Below are positions 51,267 through 60,792 of a DNA stretch of 64,000 bases, piece after piece (the first letter of the stretch is position 1; the number at the start of each line of letters is the position of its first letter). Below the pieces are notes generated by a model, which saw only the letters and a list, made by a program, of their open reading frames with translations, was not told where the DNA came from and searched no databases. The stretch is from an uncultured Anaerolineales bacterium (GTDB lineage: Bacteria; Chloroflexota; Anaerolineae; Anaerolineales; UBA6663). Made by a program: the position numbers and the translations under genes. The stretch is from contig CALFZO010000116.1 in the NCBI GenBank assembly GCA_937952305.1, positions 124,001-188,000 of the forward strand. Reading direction: 5' to 3'.

Positions 51267-52676
51267 CTACTCGGCCGGGGTGATCTGCAGGCGCTCCAGC
51301 CCCGCCAGGATCGGGGCGCTGGTCAGCATGAGGCTGTGCACCAACCCGCTCTGGTAATTGGCCAGCATCAGCAGCGTGATCCCCTTGTCGATGCCGATGA
51401 CGTCGCTGGCAAACCAGTCCTCGCTGAGGTTGTAGGCGTCCTGGAAGCCATACCGGCCTTTGAGCGGCTCCAGCGTGAAGTAGTTCAGCATGGCGGCCTG
51501 GGCCTGGTCCGGCACGAAGATGATGGAGCCGATCGCGCCCGAGGGCGGGATCGTATCGTCGATGAAGTGCTGGGTGTTGTCGTAGCCGGAGGGGGGCGCC
51601 CCGTAACGGCCGTTGTAGCCGTCCGGGCCGTCGCTGGCCGACAAGCCCCAGGCCAGCGGGCCGAGGGTCTCGTATTTGCGGTCCATCCGGGTGGCGTAGT
51701 CGATGTGGGCCAACGAGGCCGCCACCGAGTTGTCGAACCAGTTCACGCCTTTCCGGTCGGTGCGCCCGCGGAAGTCGATCCAGGCATGGCTGTACTGGTA
51801 GGTGAAGATCGAGTTGAACCAGGAATGGATGAAGGGCTGGCCGTCCGGCAGGCGGGCCTCGTGGCGGATAAAAGTGTAGTACGGGACGTCGTCCACCGGG
51901 TAGGTGGGCGAGCCGGCCGCCAGCACGTAGAGCAGCAGCTGCTCGGCGTAGAAGTCCCAGTGGCCCTCAAATCCCTTGCCCCGCTCGGGCCGGTAGGCCA
52001 TGTAAAACATCTGGCGCTCGGCATCCAGGAACCACGGCCAGTTCACGGCCGCGTAGAGGCTCTGGGCCTTGCGCGCGGCCTCGCCGCCGAAGTACTGGCC
52101 CGCGCACAGCACCCCCATCAAGAGCAGGCCCGTGTCGATGCTGGACACCTCACTCCCCCAAGCGCGCTTCCCGGTGGTCATATCCACGAAGTGATAGTAG
52201 AAGCCCTCCACCCGGTCCATGGCCAGGAGGGTGTCCAGCGTCCCGTCGACGCGCGCATAAGCGGCGGCCCGGTCGACATACCCCTTCTCGACGCCGATGA
52301 CGTAAGCGGTCAGGCCGAAGCCCACCGCCGCCAGGCTGGCGATGCCTTCCGAGCCCGGGTAACGATCCCGGATCAGCCCGAAGCCGGGGCTGGCGGTATC
52401 CTGGTTGGCCTGCTCCCAGAAAAAGTCGAACGAGCCGCGCATCTCGTACTCGATCACGTCCGCGATCGCGGCCGGGGTCGGGCTGGCCGTTGGAGCCGCC
52501 GTGGCCGTGGGCGCGCTGGTCGCGGTGGGCGGGACGGCCGTGGCGGTGGGCGCGGGCGGCGCAGTGGGGACGGCCGTGGCCGGGGAGGCGGTGGCGGCGG
52601 CCGGGGGCGCGGCCGGGGCCGAGCAACTGGCGACCGCCAGCGCCAGGCCCAGCAGCCCGGTCAGCAGCTTATTCAC
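51267..52676 (-). CDS. Exported glucoamylase-like / GH144-type lipoprotein
   Basis: 469 residues, started at the GTG at 52674-52676, which overlaps the permease stop by 8 bp and has AGG nine bases upstream. The signal MNKLLTGLLGLALAVASC ends with lipobox AVASC, then a 60-residue Ala/Thr/Pro linker. The catalytic domain (about 80-465) is PF10091: GSFDFFWEQANQDTASPGFG, AAVGFGLTAYVIGVEKGY, SSIDTGLLLMGVL and PLAWGLSASDGPDGY. It would cut polysaccharides outside the cell so that the ABC system can import the pieces. The paralogue at 49008-50252 lacks a signal. Beta-1,2-glucan is a candidate substrate by family only. Confidence 0.82.
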   Translation of the reverse strand: MNKLLTGLLGLALAVASCSAPAAPPAAATASPATAVPTAPPAPTATAVPPTATSAPTATAAPTASPTPAAIADVIEYEMRGSFDFFWEQANQDTASPGFGLIRDRYPGSEGIASLAAVGFGLTAYVIGVEKGYVDRAAAYARVDGTLDTLLAMDRVEGFYYHFVDMTTGKRAWGSEVSSIDTGLLLMGVLCAGQYFGGEAARKAQSLYAAVNWPWFLDAERQMFYMAYRPERGKGFEGHWDFYAEQLLLYVLAAGSPTYPVDDVPYYTFIRHEARLPDGQPFIHSWFNSIFTYQYSHAWIDFRGRTDRKGVNWFDNSVAASLAHIDYATRMDRKYETLGPLAWGLSASDGPDGYNGRYGAPPSGYDNTQHFIDDTIPPSGAIGSIIFVPDQAQAAMLNYFTLEPLKGRYGFQDAYNLSEDWFASDVIGIDKGITLLMLANYQSGLVHSLMLTSAPILAGLERLQITPAE

Positions 52677-53604
52677 CGGTGATACCTGACCTTTCGACCG
52701 ATTCCACAAACCAGCGCTGCAGCACGAAGTACATGACCAGCAGGGGCAGGATATTGAGGAAGGTGCCGCTCAGCTTGACGGCCTCATTCAGGCGGTCGAA
52801 GATGTTGACCACGCCGGGCGGGTACAGGTTCTCGTAGGCCTGCACAAACTTAGACAGCTTCATCGGCAGCGACTCGGTGCCGCCCTCCAGGAAGATCACG
52901 GTCAGGTAGGTTTCGTTCCAGTACCAGACCGTCGAGAAGATGATCGAGATGATGAAGGCCGGCGCCGCCGCCGGCAGCCCCAGGCGGACGAAGATCTCCA
53001 GGTCGGAGGCGCCATCCAGGCGGGCGGCCTCTTCCAGCACCTTGGGCAGCGACAGGAAGGTCTGGTAGAAGATCAGGATGAAGATGGCGCTCTTGAAGCC
53101 CTGGCCGAACAAAGCCGGCAGGATCAGGGCCGCCACATTCCCGAGCAGGCCCAGGCTCTTGTAGGTGAGCATCTGCGGGATGACTGTGTTCTGGGCCGGG
53201 ATGATGAAAGTGGCCAGGATCAGGGCGAAGAGCAGGCGCTTGCCCCAGAAGTTGTAGCGCGCCAGGCCGTACCCGATCACCGAGCAGACCGCCGCCTGGA
53301 TCAGCGACGGGACCAGGCTGATCGTGATCGACGCCAGCAGCGTGGCCGGGTACTCCAGGACCCGGAAGGCCTTCGCGTAGTTGCCGAGGTAGAACTCCGT
53401 CGGCACCCACTGCACCATCGGGTTGAGCAGGTCGTTCGGGCTCTTCAGGCTGGTCACAAACATGAAGAGCAGCGGGTACAGGTACACAAAGCCGATGGCC
53501 ACCAGCAGCAGGTACAGCGCCACCGTAAAGATCAGGCCGTAACTGGTGCGGTTGCCGAAGAAGAAGCTCTTGATTTCGTCGCGGGAAATGGGTCGCATGG
53601 CCAT
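52669..53604 (-). CDS. Carbohydrate ABC transporter permease (MalG-like), pair 2
   Basis: 311 residues from the ATG at 53602-53604, four bases after GAGAGG; upstream in-frame codons lack a site. It has six membrane helices and the ATPase-contacting EAA motif, EEAARLDGASDLEIFVRLGL. The C-terminal VERSGITGE fits the MalG group of sugar importers. It follows its partner permease by 8 bp and is followed by an overlapping GH144-like lipoprotein gene. No ATPase gene is present, so it presumably uses a shared MsmX/MsiK-type ATPase from elsewhere. Confidence 0.9.
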   Translation of the reverse strand: MAMRPISRDEIKSFFFGNRTSYGLIFTVALYLLLVAIGFVYLYPLLFMFVTSLKSPNDLLNPMVQWVPTEFYLGNYAKAFRVLEYPATLLASITISLVPSLIQAAVCSVIGYGLARYNFWGKRLLFALILATFIIPAQNTVIPQMLTYKSLGLLGNVAALILPALFGQGFKSAIFILIFYQTFLSLPKVLEEAARLDGASDLEIFVRLGLPAAAPAFIISIIFSTVWYWNETYLTVIFLEGGTESLPMKLSKFVQAYENLYPPGVVNIFDRLNEAVKLSGTFLNILPLLVMYFVLQRWFVESVERSGITGE

Positions 53605-53612
53605 GGCGCCTC

Positions 53613-54503
53613 TCAACGGGCCCGGTCGCTGGTGCGGGCGCTCAACAGCAGGAACACCACCCCCAGCAACAGCAGCAGCACCAGGAAGTAGAGGAACGAC
53701 ATCGCGCTGGCGTAGCCGATGCCGCCCTGCACGGCGTAGGTCTGGCCGAAGATGTACTTGATGACCTTGTTCTCGGAAAAGTGCGACAGCGTGATGACGG
53801 TGTAGATGGCGACGATGACCGTCGTCGTGGACAGCGACGGCAGCGTGATCTTCCAGAAAGACTCCCAGGCCGAGGCGCCGTCGATGGCAGCCGCCTCATA
53901 GATGCTCTTGTCCACCTTCTGCAGGCTGGAGAGGTAGATCAGGATCTGGACGCCCGAGAACCACAGGATCAGGATGAACGACGTCAACAGGTACTCGATC
54001 GGGTTGCGCAGATAGCGCGGCAGCTCCAGCAGGAAATCGGCCACCGCCGCGGACTGGGCGATGCCCGGCGCCGAGGTGGCGCCCTGCGCCGTCAGCTCCT
54101 GGATCACGGGGCCGCTGGTGATCACCACCGGCAGGAAGAAGATGGTGCGGAACAGGCCCTTGAAGCGGAAATCCAGGTTCAGAAACAGCGCGATCAGCAG
54201 CGAGAAGATCAGGACGATCGGCACCGACACCAGTGTCTCGATGACGTAGCCGATGAGCAGTTCCACAAAGGTCGGGTCGGTGAACAGGGCCCGCGAGTAG
54301 TTGGCCCAGTCCACCCAGTCGTAGGAGATGTCGGTGGCCGAGACCGTGACGGTGTTCAGGCTGTAGAAGAAGGTCTGCGCCAGCGGCAAAACCGTGAAGA
54401 TGGCGAAGCCCACGATCCAGATCAGGACAAAGCCGTAGCCGTAGAGCGCTTCGCGGGTGCTGGGGCGCAGCTCGCCGCGGCCAGACATCGAGCGCGTCGT
54501 CAT
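53613..54503 (-). CDS. Carbohydrate ABC transporter permease (MalF-like), pair 2
   Basis: 296 residues with six membrane helices and an EAA motif, EAAAIDGASAWESFWKITLP, which marks the MalF-type inner-membrane subunit. Its ATG (54501-54503) overlaps the stop of the DUF5696 gene as ATGA, which suggests translational coupling. It pairs with the MalG-like protein 8 bp downstream. A second permease pair is encoded to the right, so the locus holds two importers or one importer with alternatives. Confidence 0.9.
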   Translation of the reverse strand: MTTRSMSGRGELRPSTREALYGYGFVLIWIVGFAIFTVLPLAQTFFYSLNTVTVSATDISYDWVDWANYSRALFTDPTFVELLIGYVIETLVSVPIVLIFSLLIALFLNLDFRFKGLFRTIFFLPVVITSGPVIQELTAQGATSAPGIAQSAAVADFLLELPRYLRNPIEYLLTSFILILWFSGVQILIYLSSLQKVDKSIYEAAAIDGASAWESFWKITLPSLSTTTVIVAIYTVITLSHFSENKVIKYIFGQTYAVQGGIGYASAMSFLYFLVLLLLLGVVFLLLSARTSDRAR

Positions 54504-56719
54504 GGCGCCACCTCCCGGAGCACGGCATCCTTGCCGTTGACCACCACTCCGCCGGCGGCGAAGGGCTGCTCGTTATAGTTGACGATGATCTGGCGGCCGG
54601 TGCCGTAAGTGACGGCGACAACCCCCGGCGCCAGCACCTGGCGCGCCGTGATCGGCTGGCCGGCCACCGGACCGAGCCGGCTGTTCAGCCAGTCGTAACT
54701 GCGCTTAATCTCCGCGCCCCACTGCGCATAGGAAGAGGTGTAGATCCAGTTCGAGGCGCTGTTGAGGATCTTGCCGGTGGCCTCCTGGCTGAGGAAGTAC
54801 GCCGGATAGACGCCATAGTCCACGAGGCGCAGCAGGTCCTCCTGGGAGTTGGACGAGAAGTTCAGGGCCGGGCCGTAGGCCGGCACATACCCGGCCAGGA
54901 CAATCGGCAGGAACGGCACCGTGTCGGTGGTGTACAGGTAGCCGCTCGTGCCCAGCGGCATATCGTAGTAGGCGCGCATCGCCGGGAACAGGTAGTTATT
55001 GGGCTGGTAGAGCGCGTACGGGCCGCCCGACTCGGTCAGCAGCTGCCGATTGCGCTGGATGGCGGCCTCACGGGTCAGACGATGGCCGGGCTTGAAGTCG
55101 CTGTAGACCGTCGCGCCGATCCCGTCCAGGGCCAGGCCGAGCTGCGGCTGAGCGGCGACCTCCCGGCTCAGCGAGCCGAAGCGCCGGCTCAACGTCTCCC
55201 AGTTGAAGTAATAGTTGACCTTGCCCCGGTTGTAGCCGATCAGGTTGACGTTGGTGATCGCCATGGCCAGGTCGCTCCGGGTCGAATAGCCGGCCTCATC
55301 GCGCACGGCGGCCTGGGGATCCCAATACAGTGCCAGCTGCCCGCCGGCGGCGCCGACCTGTTCGCTCAGCGCGCTCAGCTGCGCCAGGGTGCCCAGGCCG
55401 CCGTCCAGTTTGAGCGTGGTCGGCGGCATGCTGGAGGCGCCCAGCGGCTGCCAGCCATAGTAGACGACGTCCGGGTTGGGCAGCGCCAGGTCACGCAGGA
55501 TGGCGGCCATCTGCGTGATGGTCGTCATCGGGATGAGGCGGTTCCAGAACAGGATCTTCTCTTTCTCGCCGCCCAGGAATTCCAGCCGGACCCCGATATC
55601 GCCCGCCGGCCTGGTCACGCGTTTCAGCTCGCCCTGATCCGCCAGATATTGCTGATAACTGCGCGCCAGGCCGACGTAGTCGCTGTCGGCGCCGGTCAGG
55701 AAGCGATAGTGCACGCGCACGTCAAACGCGTTCGTCTCGCGCTGCAAGGTGGTGACGCCGGCGCCGGAACGGTTGGTGGCCTGAAAGTAGCTCTCATTGT
55801 AGATAAAGGCGTTGTACAGGAAATTGAACTTGGTGATCACTCCGGCCGGGTGCGCCTGGAGCTCGCCGTAGCCCGCGCCCTGCTCGAGGACGGCCAGGAA
55901 GGCGTTCTGGTGATAGCCGTGCACCATCCCGAAGACCGGCACCGACAGGCGGTAGGCCCGGTTGATGGTCGGGTCCCAGGGCAGATAAGCGAGCATGCCC
56001 AGGTCGTCGCCATAGTAGCGGCCGTAGTACATATTCTGGGCCTTAGTGACCGCGCTGAAGCGGATCAGGCTGCCGACGCCGTCCGGGATGAACATATAGC
56101 CCGGGATGCTGTCCAGCTTGGTGGCCCCCAGGAAGGGATAGACGTACAGCGTGCCCAGCTTGTAGTCCGGGTCCTCCTGTTTTACTGACGCAAACGGCAC
56201 CTCCACCCGGACGCCGGCCGCCTCCAGTTGGACGACCACGCCCACCGTGATGCCGACCTCGTCGAAGCGGACCTGAGCCGCAAAGCCCTGGTCGGTGCGC
56301 TGGAAGTCGAGGGTGTGCTCGGCATTGGTGATGGACAGGCGTTTGTCGACGGCTTTCGGGTCCAGGTATTCCAGGCTGATCCCGCTGCGCGCGAAGGCCG
56401 TCCAGGTTTTGTTGAGTTTGTCGTCGGCGGTCGTCTCGTCCAGGTTGGAGTGCCAGACATAGCCGCTGCGCTTGTCAACCACCTTGAAGGCCAGCGTCGC
56501 CGCGTCGGCATACAGCTGGAAGCTGGCGTTCTCGGCCATCAGCGCGTAGGTCGCGGGGATGACCTGGTTGGTCTGCCAGTCTGGGTTGACGGCGTCCGGC
56601 TGGGTGAATTGGCCGGAGCCGGTTTCAGCCTGCGCCCCGGCGGCGAGCGGCTGAGCGCCCAGGGCGGCCGCCAAGCTCAACAGCAGCACGCCGCGTGTGA
56701 GCCAATGCCAGTTAGCCAC
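54500..56719 (-). CDS. Exported DUF5696-type protein of the sugar-uptake locus
   Basis: 739 residues started at GTG 56717-56719, with GGAGG nine bases upstream and an 8-bp overlap with the NHL/YIP1 gene stop. A signal peptide (LTRGVLLLSLAAALGAQPLA) is followed by a long beta-rich body with Tyr/Trp-rich motifs such as DKRSGYVWHSNLDE, YMFIPDGVGSLIRFS, YYGRYYGDDLGMLAYLPW, VYYGWQPLGASSMPP and LYWDPQAAVRD. This resembles the DUF5696 family of exported proteins linked to sugar ABC genes and YIP1/NHL proteins. A (beta/alpha)-barrel glycosidase-like function in the central part is possible but unproven. Confidence 0.7.
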   Translation of the reverse strand: MANWHWLTRGVLLLSLAAALGAQPLAAGAQAETGSGQFTQPDAVNPDWQTNQVIPATYALMAENASFQLYADAATLAFKVVDKRSGYVWHSNLDETTADDKLNKTWTAFARSGISLEYLDPKAVDKRLSITNAEHTLDFQRTDQGFAAQVRFDEVGITVGVVVQLEAAGVRVEVPFASVKQEDPDYKLGTLYVYPFLGATKLDSIPGYMFIPDGVGSLIRFSAVTKAQNMYYGRYYGDDLGMLAYLPWDPTINRAYRLSVPVFGMVHGYHQNAFLAVLEQGAGYGELQAHPAGVITKFNFLYNAFIYNESYFQATNRSGAGVTTLQRETNAFDVRVHYRFLTGADSDYVGLARSYQQYLADQGELKRVTRPAGDIGVRLEFLGGEKEKILFWNRLIPMTTITQMAAILRDLALPNPDVVYYGWQPLGASSMPPTTLKLDGGLGTLAQLSALSEQVGAAGGQLALYWDPQAAVRDEAGYSTRSDLAMAITNVNLIGYNRGKVNYYFNWETLSRRFGSLSREVAAQPQLGLALDGIGATVYSDFKPGHRLTREAAIQRNRQLLTESGGPYALYQPNNYLFPAMRAYYDMPLGTSGYLYTTDTVPFLPIVLAGYVPAYGPALNFSSNSQEDLLRLVDYGVYPAYFLSQEATGKILNSASNWIYTSSYAQWGAEIKRSYDWLNSRLGPVAGQPITARQVLAPGVVAVTYGTGRQIIVNYNEQPFAAGGVVVNGKDAVLREVAP

Positions 56720-58784
56720 GGAGCCCGACCTCCTGAACAATCGCCGACACGAAGTCAAACAGCTGGCCGAAGAGCACAGACAGGATGTACCCGCTCAACA
56801 GGAACAGGCCCATGGTGAAGACCGTGAGCAGGATATTGCGGACGGTCTCCGGGAAAGAGTAGTTGTGGATCTCCATGACCATCAGGCAGAGCATGAGCCC
56901 CACCCAGGCCCACACCAGGTTCAGCGCGAACGAGTACAAGAAGCTCTCGTTCAGGGTCAAGACGTTGGAGACCAGCGCAATCGGGAGCGCGAACAGGGCG
57001 TAGGGAAACAAGCTGTAGGCCGTGCCGATCACGACATCGCGGATGCGGCCTTCGCCGTCGCTGATGGTGGAGATCAGGTAGTTGGCCGCGTTCCAGATCA
57101 GCAGGGCCAGCGCCACGGTCACGATCTCGTTTTCCACGCGGATGTAGACCGGCGCGGTGTACGGGTTGAACGGGAACCCGGTCACGTACAGCGAGACGAC
57201 CCAGACGCCGATCACCCAGGCATAGATCAGCCCGGCGAACCCCAGGCTGCCGCGCAGGTCCTTCTTGATGTAGTAGAAGCTGTCGGCCGGCTGCCGGATA
57301 AACCGAAACAGGAAGACGAAGTCGTCGACCAGCTTGAAGCGCTGCAGGCCGCGCAGCCGTTGCCGGAGGGGCTGGCTCCACTGCCGCCGCCGATCCAGCC
57401 AGCCGCCCGCCTGCACCACCACCCACAGCCCGGTCAACCAGCCCAGCGCCGAGGCCAGGTAACGCTGCAGCGCCTGGTTGCGCAGCTCCCAGAAGGCCTG
57501 GGAGAAGCCGCGGCGGTCTTCGGCATAGCGGTAGGCCGTCAGGGCGTTCGGGTAGTCGCCGGCCTTGAAATAAGCGTCGGCGATGGCCTGGTACGACATG
57601 ATGAAGGAGCCGTTGTAGTTCAGCACTTCCTCAAAGTGCGGCTTGGCCTCGGCATAGTAGCCTTCCATATACAGCCGGACGCCGGCGTGCACCTTCTGGG
57701 CGAAGGCCGTGGACTGGTAGGTGACGATGGCGTTCTTGTCCTTGTCGAGCACGTACAGGTTGTCCTGATAGCGCGCGATGGCCACCGGGTTGCGCAGCGT
57801 GCCCAGGCGCTGCTCGCCGTTGTCCTTGGCGCCGAAGACGAACAGCAAGGTGCCCTGCAGGTCGTACTCGAAGATCTGGCCGTCCGCGTCCACCGCCAGG
57901 ATCAGGCCGTCGGCGCTGACGTGGATGTCGCGGAACGTGGTGGACCCGATCGAGTCCGGGAAGATGTTCCGGCCGGCCACCGTGAACTTGCGGATGCTCT
58001 TCTCGCGCGCGCCGCCGGCCGTGATCGTGTAGACCAGCGACTGCGCGTCCAGGGCCAGGTTGGACGGCGAGGCGGCCTCGTTCTTGACGAACTGCTCCAG
58101 CTGGTCGGCGGTCAGGAACAGGCGCTGCAGGATCATCTTGAGCGACATGGTCGAGGCGTTGGCGCCGAAGTAGCCGATGAAGTTGCCGTTGCTGTTCATC
58201 TGCGCCAGGCCGTCCACCGAACCTTCGCTGACGATGTACAGGTTCTGGCGGACGTCGACGGCGATCTTGCGCGGCAGGAATTCGCGGTCCCGGCCGAACA
58301 GCGGCTCGGTCGGCCGGCCGAACTGCGCCCGGACTTCCCCGTCCGGCCCCAGGATGACCACGGTGTTGGTCTTGGCGTCCGCCACGTACATCACGCCGTC
58401 CGGACCCACAAACACACCGGTCGGGCTCTGCAGCACGTCCGCGCCATACTCGGCCACGATCGCAAAGTCTTTCAGCTTGAGGATCCGGCCGTTGCCGGTG
58501 TCGGCGATGTAGATCAGACCATCCGGCGCCACGAACATGTCCTCGGCGCCTTCCAGGGGCAGATCGACTTCGGGCCCCGGCCGGTAGGCGTCCTGGGTCA
58601 TCACGCCGCCGCCGCCCGGCCCCCAGGCCCAGGTGGTGTACGGCGACTCAGCCCAGACCGGGCCGCTGGCCAGCCCCAGGATCGCGGCGACCAGCAGCAG
58701 GCGGGCCAGGCGCTTCAGGCCCAGACCAGACCTGGCGCAGCGGTCCAAGAATTGCCGGAGAGGACGGACCCAGAGAGTGTGCAT
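56712..58784 (-). CDS. NHL-repeat and YIP1-domain membrane protein
   Basis: 690 residues. A signal peptide or anchor ends near GPVWAESPY. Residues about 75-355 are NHL-type propeller repeats: DMFVAPDGLIYIADTGNGRI, SPTGVFVGPDGVMYVADAKT and NPVAIARYQDNLYVLDKDKN. Residues about 370-445 hold TPR-like helices (KPHFEEVLNYNGSF). Membrane helix 1 is near 458-478, and the C-terminal 230 residues form a YIP1-like bundle of five or six membrane helices (VIGVWVVSLYVTGFP and SYILSVLFGQLF-like stretches). It sits between two permease pairs and overlaps the DUF5696 gene. The role may be to sense or assemble the uptake machinery; this is inferred from position. Confidence 0.75.
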   Translation of the reverse strand: MHTLWVRPLRQFLDRCARSGLGLKRLARLLLVAAILGLASGPVWAESPYTTWAWGPGGGGVMTQDAYRPGPEVDLPLEGAEDMFVAPDGLIYIADTGNGRILKLKDFAIVAEYGADVLQSPTGVFVGPDGVMYVADAKTNTVVILGPDGEVRAQFGRPTEPLFGRDREFLPRKIAVDVRQNLYIVSEGSVDGLAQMNSNGNFIGYFGANASTMSLKMILQRLFLTADQLEQFVKNEAASPSNLALDAQSLVYTITAGGAREKSIRKFTVAGRNIFPDSIGSTTFRDIHVSADGLILAVDADGQIFEYDLQGTLLFVFGAKDNGEQRLGTLRNPVAIARYQDNLYVLDKDKNAIVTYQSTAFAQKVHAGVRLYMEGYYAEAKPHFEEVLNYNGSFIMSYQAIADAYFKAGDYPNALTAYRYAEDRRGFSQAFWELRNQALQRYLASALGWLTGLWVVVQAGGWLDRRRQWSQPLRQRLRGLQRFKLVDDFVFLFRFIRQPADSFYYIKKDLRGSLGFAGLIYAWVIGVWVVSLYVTGFPFNPYTAPVYIRVENEIVTVALALLIWNAANYLISTISDGEGRIRDVVIGTAYSLFPYALFALPIALVSNVLTLNESFLYSFALNLVWAWVGLMLCLMVMEIHNYSFPETVRNILLTVFTMGLFLLSGYILSVLFGQLFDFVSAIVQEVGLRG

Positions 58785-58815
58785 AGCCGTGCTTCCTGCG
58801 CGCCGCGGGCGGCGG

Positions 58816-59721
58816 TTACTTCAGGCCGGAGTGCGACATCGTGCTCATGACCTGGCTCTGCAGCAGAATGAAAATGATCAGGTTCGGCAGGAACATGATC
58901 AGGGACGCCGCCGCCGCGAGGCCCTGCCCGGCCACCACGTTGGCGCCGGCCGTCGTGGCGGTCAGGGTGGTCAGATAGAAGGCGAAGGTCTTCAGGCTCT
59001 CGGTGTTGATGTACAGGGTCGAAATGTCGGCCGCGTTCCAGGTGGCCTGGAAGGTCAAGATGGCGATGGTGGCGACGGCCGGGACGATCATGGGCAGGAT
59101 GACCTGCCAGTAGATCAACAGGTCCGAGGCGCCGTCGATCTGGGCGGCCTCCACCACCTCGTTGGGGACGCCGTCGATGAACTGCTTGATCAGGAACAAG
59201 CCCACCGGCATGGCCAGGCCGGGCAGGATGTGCACGGCGAACGTGTCCAGCAGGCCGAGCTTCTGGATGACCAGGAAGCGCGGGATCGTGACCGCGATCG
59301 GCACGAACATCAGCGCCACGGTGTTGATGGCGAAGAGCGTCTGCTTGAGCTTGAAGCGCTTCTTGGAGAGGGCGTAGGCCGCCGTCGACGAGACCAGGAT
59401 CGAGGCCGCCACCGTCACCAGCGTGACCACCACGCTGTTGAACAGGTAGCGGCTGACCGGCACGCCGGACGTCGACATTTTGTTGAACAGGTCGGTGAAG
59501 TTCTTCAAGGTCGGGTTGACCACGAAGAAGCGCGGCGGATAAGCGAACAGCTCATCCGGCGGCTTGAAGGCGTGCGAGAAGATGAAGATGATCGGCAGCA
59601 GCATGAAGACGACCAGCGGCAGCAGCACCACGTAGAACTTGAGCTGGCTGGGGTGAAAACCCTGCGGGTTGATCCCGCTGTCCCGCAGGCCGCCCGACCA
59701 AAAAGAGCGCTTGCGCTGCAT
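58816..59721 (-). CDS. Carbohydrate ABC transporter permease (MalG-like), pair 1
   Basis: 301 residues, six membrane helices, and the EAA motif EAAQIDGASDLLIYWQVILP, preceded by FLIKQFIDGVPNEVV. GAGAGG precedes the ATG. It is one of the inner-membrane subunits of a type I sugar importer. A 102-bp gap separates it from its partner permease upstream. It is followed 31 bp later by the NHL/YIP1 gene. The ATPase is not encoded here. Confidence 0.9.
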   Translation of the reverse strand: MQRKRSFWSGGLRDSGINPQGFHPSQLKFYVVLLPLVVFMLLPIIFIFSHAFKPPDELFAYPPRFFVVNPTLKNFTDLFNKMSTSGVPVSRYLFNSVVVTLVTVAASILVSSTAAYALSKKRFKLKQTLFAINTVALMFVPIAVTIPRFLVIQKLGLLDTFAVHILPGLAMPVGLFLIKQFIDGVPNEVVEAAQIDGASDLLIYWQVILPMIVPAVATIAILTFQATWNAADISTLYINTESLKTFAFYLTTLTATTAGANVVAGQGLAAAASLIMFLPNLIIFILLQSQVMSTMSHSGLK

Positions 59722-59823
59722 ACGGCACCTCTCATGCCCGGTCCATCTGAACGCGATGAACGGGGCGGCATTGCCTGGAGCTAAACCGACGCTAACCGGC
59801 CATCTCTCTCATAAGGACGGGTG

Positions 59824-60792
59824 CTAGTCTTCGCTGGCGAAGAGCCGGTTCGCCACGCGCGAGAAAAACAGCACCATCAGGAGCAGCGCCACCGACACCG
59901 CGGCGGCGTAGCCCATTTCGTAGCGCAGGAAGCCGAAGTCCTCGATGTGGTTGACGATCAACTGGCCGGCGTACTGCGGCGTCGGGTTGCCGCCGGACAG
60001 CGTCACGCCGATGGCGCCGGCCTGGAACGTGGCCACAATCGCCATGACGGCGCCAAACAGCATCTGCGGCTTCATCGACGGGATGGTGATGTGGACGATC
60101 TCCTGGAAGCGGTTGCTGATCCCGTCCAGGCTGCCGGCCTCGTACATCTCCGGGTTGATCTCCAGGATGCCGGCCAGCATGGCCAGGAAGCCCACGCCCA
60201 TGCTGCTCCACAAGGTCACCAGGATCATGATCGGCATCAGGTACTGCGGCGACTGGAGCCACTGGACCGGCTCCTGGATGACGTTCAGGCCCAGCAGAAA
60301 ACTGTTCAGGTAGCCGTTCTGGTCGCCGCTGAAGATCGTGCGCCACACCACCGTCATCGCCACGCCCGTGGTCATGGACGGCGAATACAGGATGAGCGCC
60401 AGCACCGTCCGCGGGAGCTTGGGCAGCTGCGCCAGCATCCAGGCCAGCAGGAAAGACAGTCCATAGCCGCCCGGACCGACGATCACCGCGAACTGGATGG
60501 TGTTGGGCAGGACGTAGCGCATGAAAATCTCGTCCTGCGTCAACAAGACGATGTAGTTGCGCAGGCCCGTGAACTGCGGCGGCTGGATCGTGTCGAAGAA
60601 GGTGAACGACAACAGGCCGGCCGCGGCCACCGGCACCACGATGAAGACGATGAACGCCAGCGCGTACAGCGACAGGAAGGCGTAGGCGCTGCCCTCCTTG
60701 TTCAGCCAGTTCCGCACGGCGCCGGCCGGCGGCTGGCCCGTCGAGGCGCGCGGCGGCAGGAGCAGGTTCTGTTCGCCGGTTTTAGTCGCCAT
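59824..60792 (-). CDS. Carbohydrate ABC transporter permease (MalF-like), pair 1
   Basis: 322 residues. The N-terminal 45 residues are cytoplasmic, followed by six membrane helices and the EAA motif EAGSLDGISNRFQEIVHITI, which contacts the ATPase. Its ATG overlaps the end of the solute-binding protein gene by 11 bp, so binding protein and permease are translated together. With the MalG-like protein downstream it forms the first importer of the locus. Confidence 0.9.
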   Translation of the reverse strand: MATKTGEQNLLLPPRASTGQPPAGAVRNWLNKEGSAYAFLSLYALAFIVFIVVPVAAAGLLSFTFFDTIQPPQFTGLRNYIVLLTQDEIFMRYVLPNTIQFAVIVGPGGYGLSFLLAWMLAQLPKLPRTVLALILYSPSMTTGVAMTVVWRTIFSGDQNGYLNSFLLGLNVIQEPVQWLQSPQYLMPIMILVTLWSSMGVGFLAMLAGILEINPEMYEAGSLDGISNRFQEIVHITIPSMKPQMLFGAVMAIVATFQAGAIGVTLSGGNPTPQYAGQLIVNHIEDFGFLRYEMGYAAAVSVALLLMVLFFSRVANRLFASED

